A stretch of 64,000 nt of DNA, taken from the NCBI GenBank assembly GCA_009758405.1, contig WSBC01000004.1, positions 1 through 64,000 on the forward strand, written 5' to 3'. How positions within the stretch are numbered: position 1 is the first letter of the stretch; every line of letters starts with the position of its first letter. The translations under genes and the position numbers were made by a program. The notes under the pieces were generated by a model. The model was not told where the DNA came from. It ran no database searches and saw nothing but the letters and a program-made list of their open reading frames with translations. Shown here piece by piece: positions 63,753 to 64,000 of the stretch. This stretch comes from Methanobacteriota archaeon. Lineage in GTDB: Archaea; Thermoplasmatota; Thermoplasmata; Thermoplasmatales; ARK-15.

Positions 63753-64000
63753 ATGAAGATTGCCTATGCCATATGCTCAATAGGTCTCGGCCATGCATCA
63801 AGATCATTGCCTTTAATAAATAAGCTTGTATCTGAAGGTCATGAGGTGGTTATATTAGCCCATGGTAGGTCTCTAGATTTTTTTAAAAGAGCAACTGATG
63901 GTATAAGGCTTATTGATCTTCCAGATTATCCGCTGGAATATTCAAACTCGAGATCATCCTTTCTGCCCAGGATAATATTGAAATCACCAGCAATAATGAG
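63753..64000 (+). CDS. Glycosyltransferase, N-terminal part (cut by window end)
   Basis: The ATG at 63753 opens an 82-codon frame to the window edge. The start MKIAYAICSIGLGHASRSLPLINKL, with the GxGHxxR loop and then EGHEVVILAHGRS, is typical of GT-B glycosyltransferases of the MurG/UGT-like group found in archaeal surface-polysaccharide or N-glycan synthesis. The nucleotide-sugar binding half lies outside the window, so the donor is unknown. Confidence 0.75.
   Translation, partial: MKIAYAICSIGLGHASRSLPLINKLVSEGHEVVILAHGRSLDFFKRATDGIRLIDLPDYPLEYSNSRSSFLPRIILKSPAIM

Noticed and set aside
1-64000. CRISPR array, rRNA operon or prophage
   Set aside because: No regularly spaced short repeats, no rRNA sequence and no integrase or phage structural genes were seen on reading both strands.

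Overview
This window is archaeal chromosome. TFB, Gar1, RpoK, DnaG-type primase, Spt5, aIF1-like SUI1, SecE, archaeosine transglycosylase, aCPSF2, a two-subunit-type GMP synthase ATPase and P0/P1-type L10/L12 are all present. The AT-rich sequence, the AGG/AGA and ATA codon use, the SUF operon, and the secreted S53 (acid) and S8 proteases with membrane anchors point to an acidophilic Thermoplasmatales-type euryarchaeon. The order-level placement is inference. First genes of transcription units often have a TATA box 20-35 nt before the start codon (leaderless), while internal genes often use GGAGG/GGTGA Shine-Dalgarno sequences or ATGA overlaps.

Layout: 0.35-5.3 kb is the sufC-B-D-S-U iron-sulphur assembly operon. 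5.3-8.3 kb (minus) is a tight operon of two KaiC-like ATPases, an amidohydrolase and a DJ-1/PfpI protein. 8.3-8.9 kb is a decayed gene-less stretch before rpoK. 9.1-12.7 kb (minus) holds aCPSF2, GMP synthase, PurE, a membrane protein, an Lrp ligand-binding domain and DUF424. 12.7-17.3 kb (plus) has an MFS phosphate-type transporter fused to a PhoU/DUF47 domain, then an IMPase/NAD kinase/JAMM/ComB operon. 17.3-20.7 kb has small membrane proteins, a DMT permease and a DtxR regulator with a NicO-like permease. 20.8-27.9 kb has coaBC and the long L11-L1-L10-L12 / Spt5 / SecE / FtsZ / DnaG cluster. 28.1-33.4 kb is an AddB/AddA-like helicase-nuclease pair. tRNA-Leu(GAG) and a gamma-glutamyltransferase remnant follow. 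33.9-38.8 kb is a giant subtilisin. 39-42 kb is SUI1, then the HMG-CoA synthase/thiolase/DUF35 mevalonate module. 42-47 kb is acyl-CoA dehydrogenase, EtfBA, TgtA and tRNA-Pro(CGG). 47-55 kb has a frameshifted epimerase, aminotransferases, an S53 peptidase with tandem repeats and an FN3 surface protein. 55-62.4 kb (minus) has an MBL hydrolase, an FAD oxidoreductase, a STAND-TPR ATPase and aconitase. The window ends with gar1-tfb and the start of a glycosyltransferase.

The most notable observations are these: a structured mRNA element before L1 that matches the architecture of known L1 autoregulatory sites; a 98-nt concentric palindrome in the dnaG/addB divergent promoter; a TgtA that has lost its zinc-binding cysteines; a mevalonate-cluster thiolase with Ser where the nucleophilic Cys belongs; Spt5 with an extra N-terminal domain of about 150 residues; the MFS-DUF47 fusion; the KaiC-KaiC-amidohydrolase-PfpI operon; and an AddAB pair in which both subunits carry the iron-sulphur cysteine pattern. 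Six of seven convergent protein-gene pairs overlap at their 3' ends. No CRISPR array, insertion sequence or rRNA was seen.
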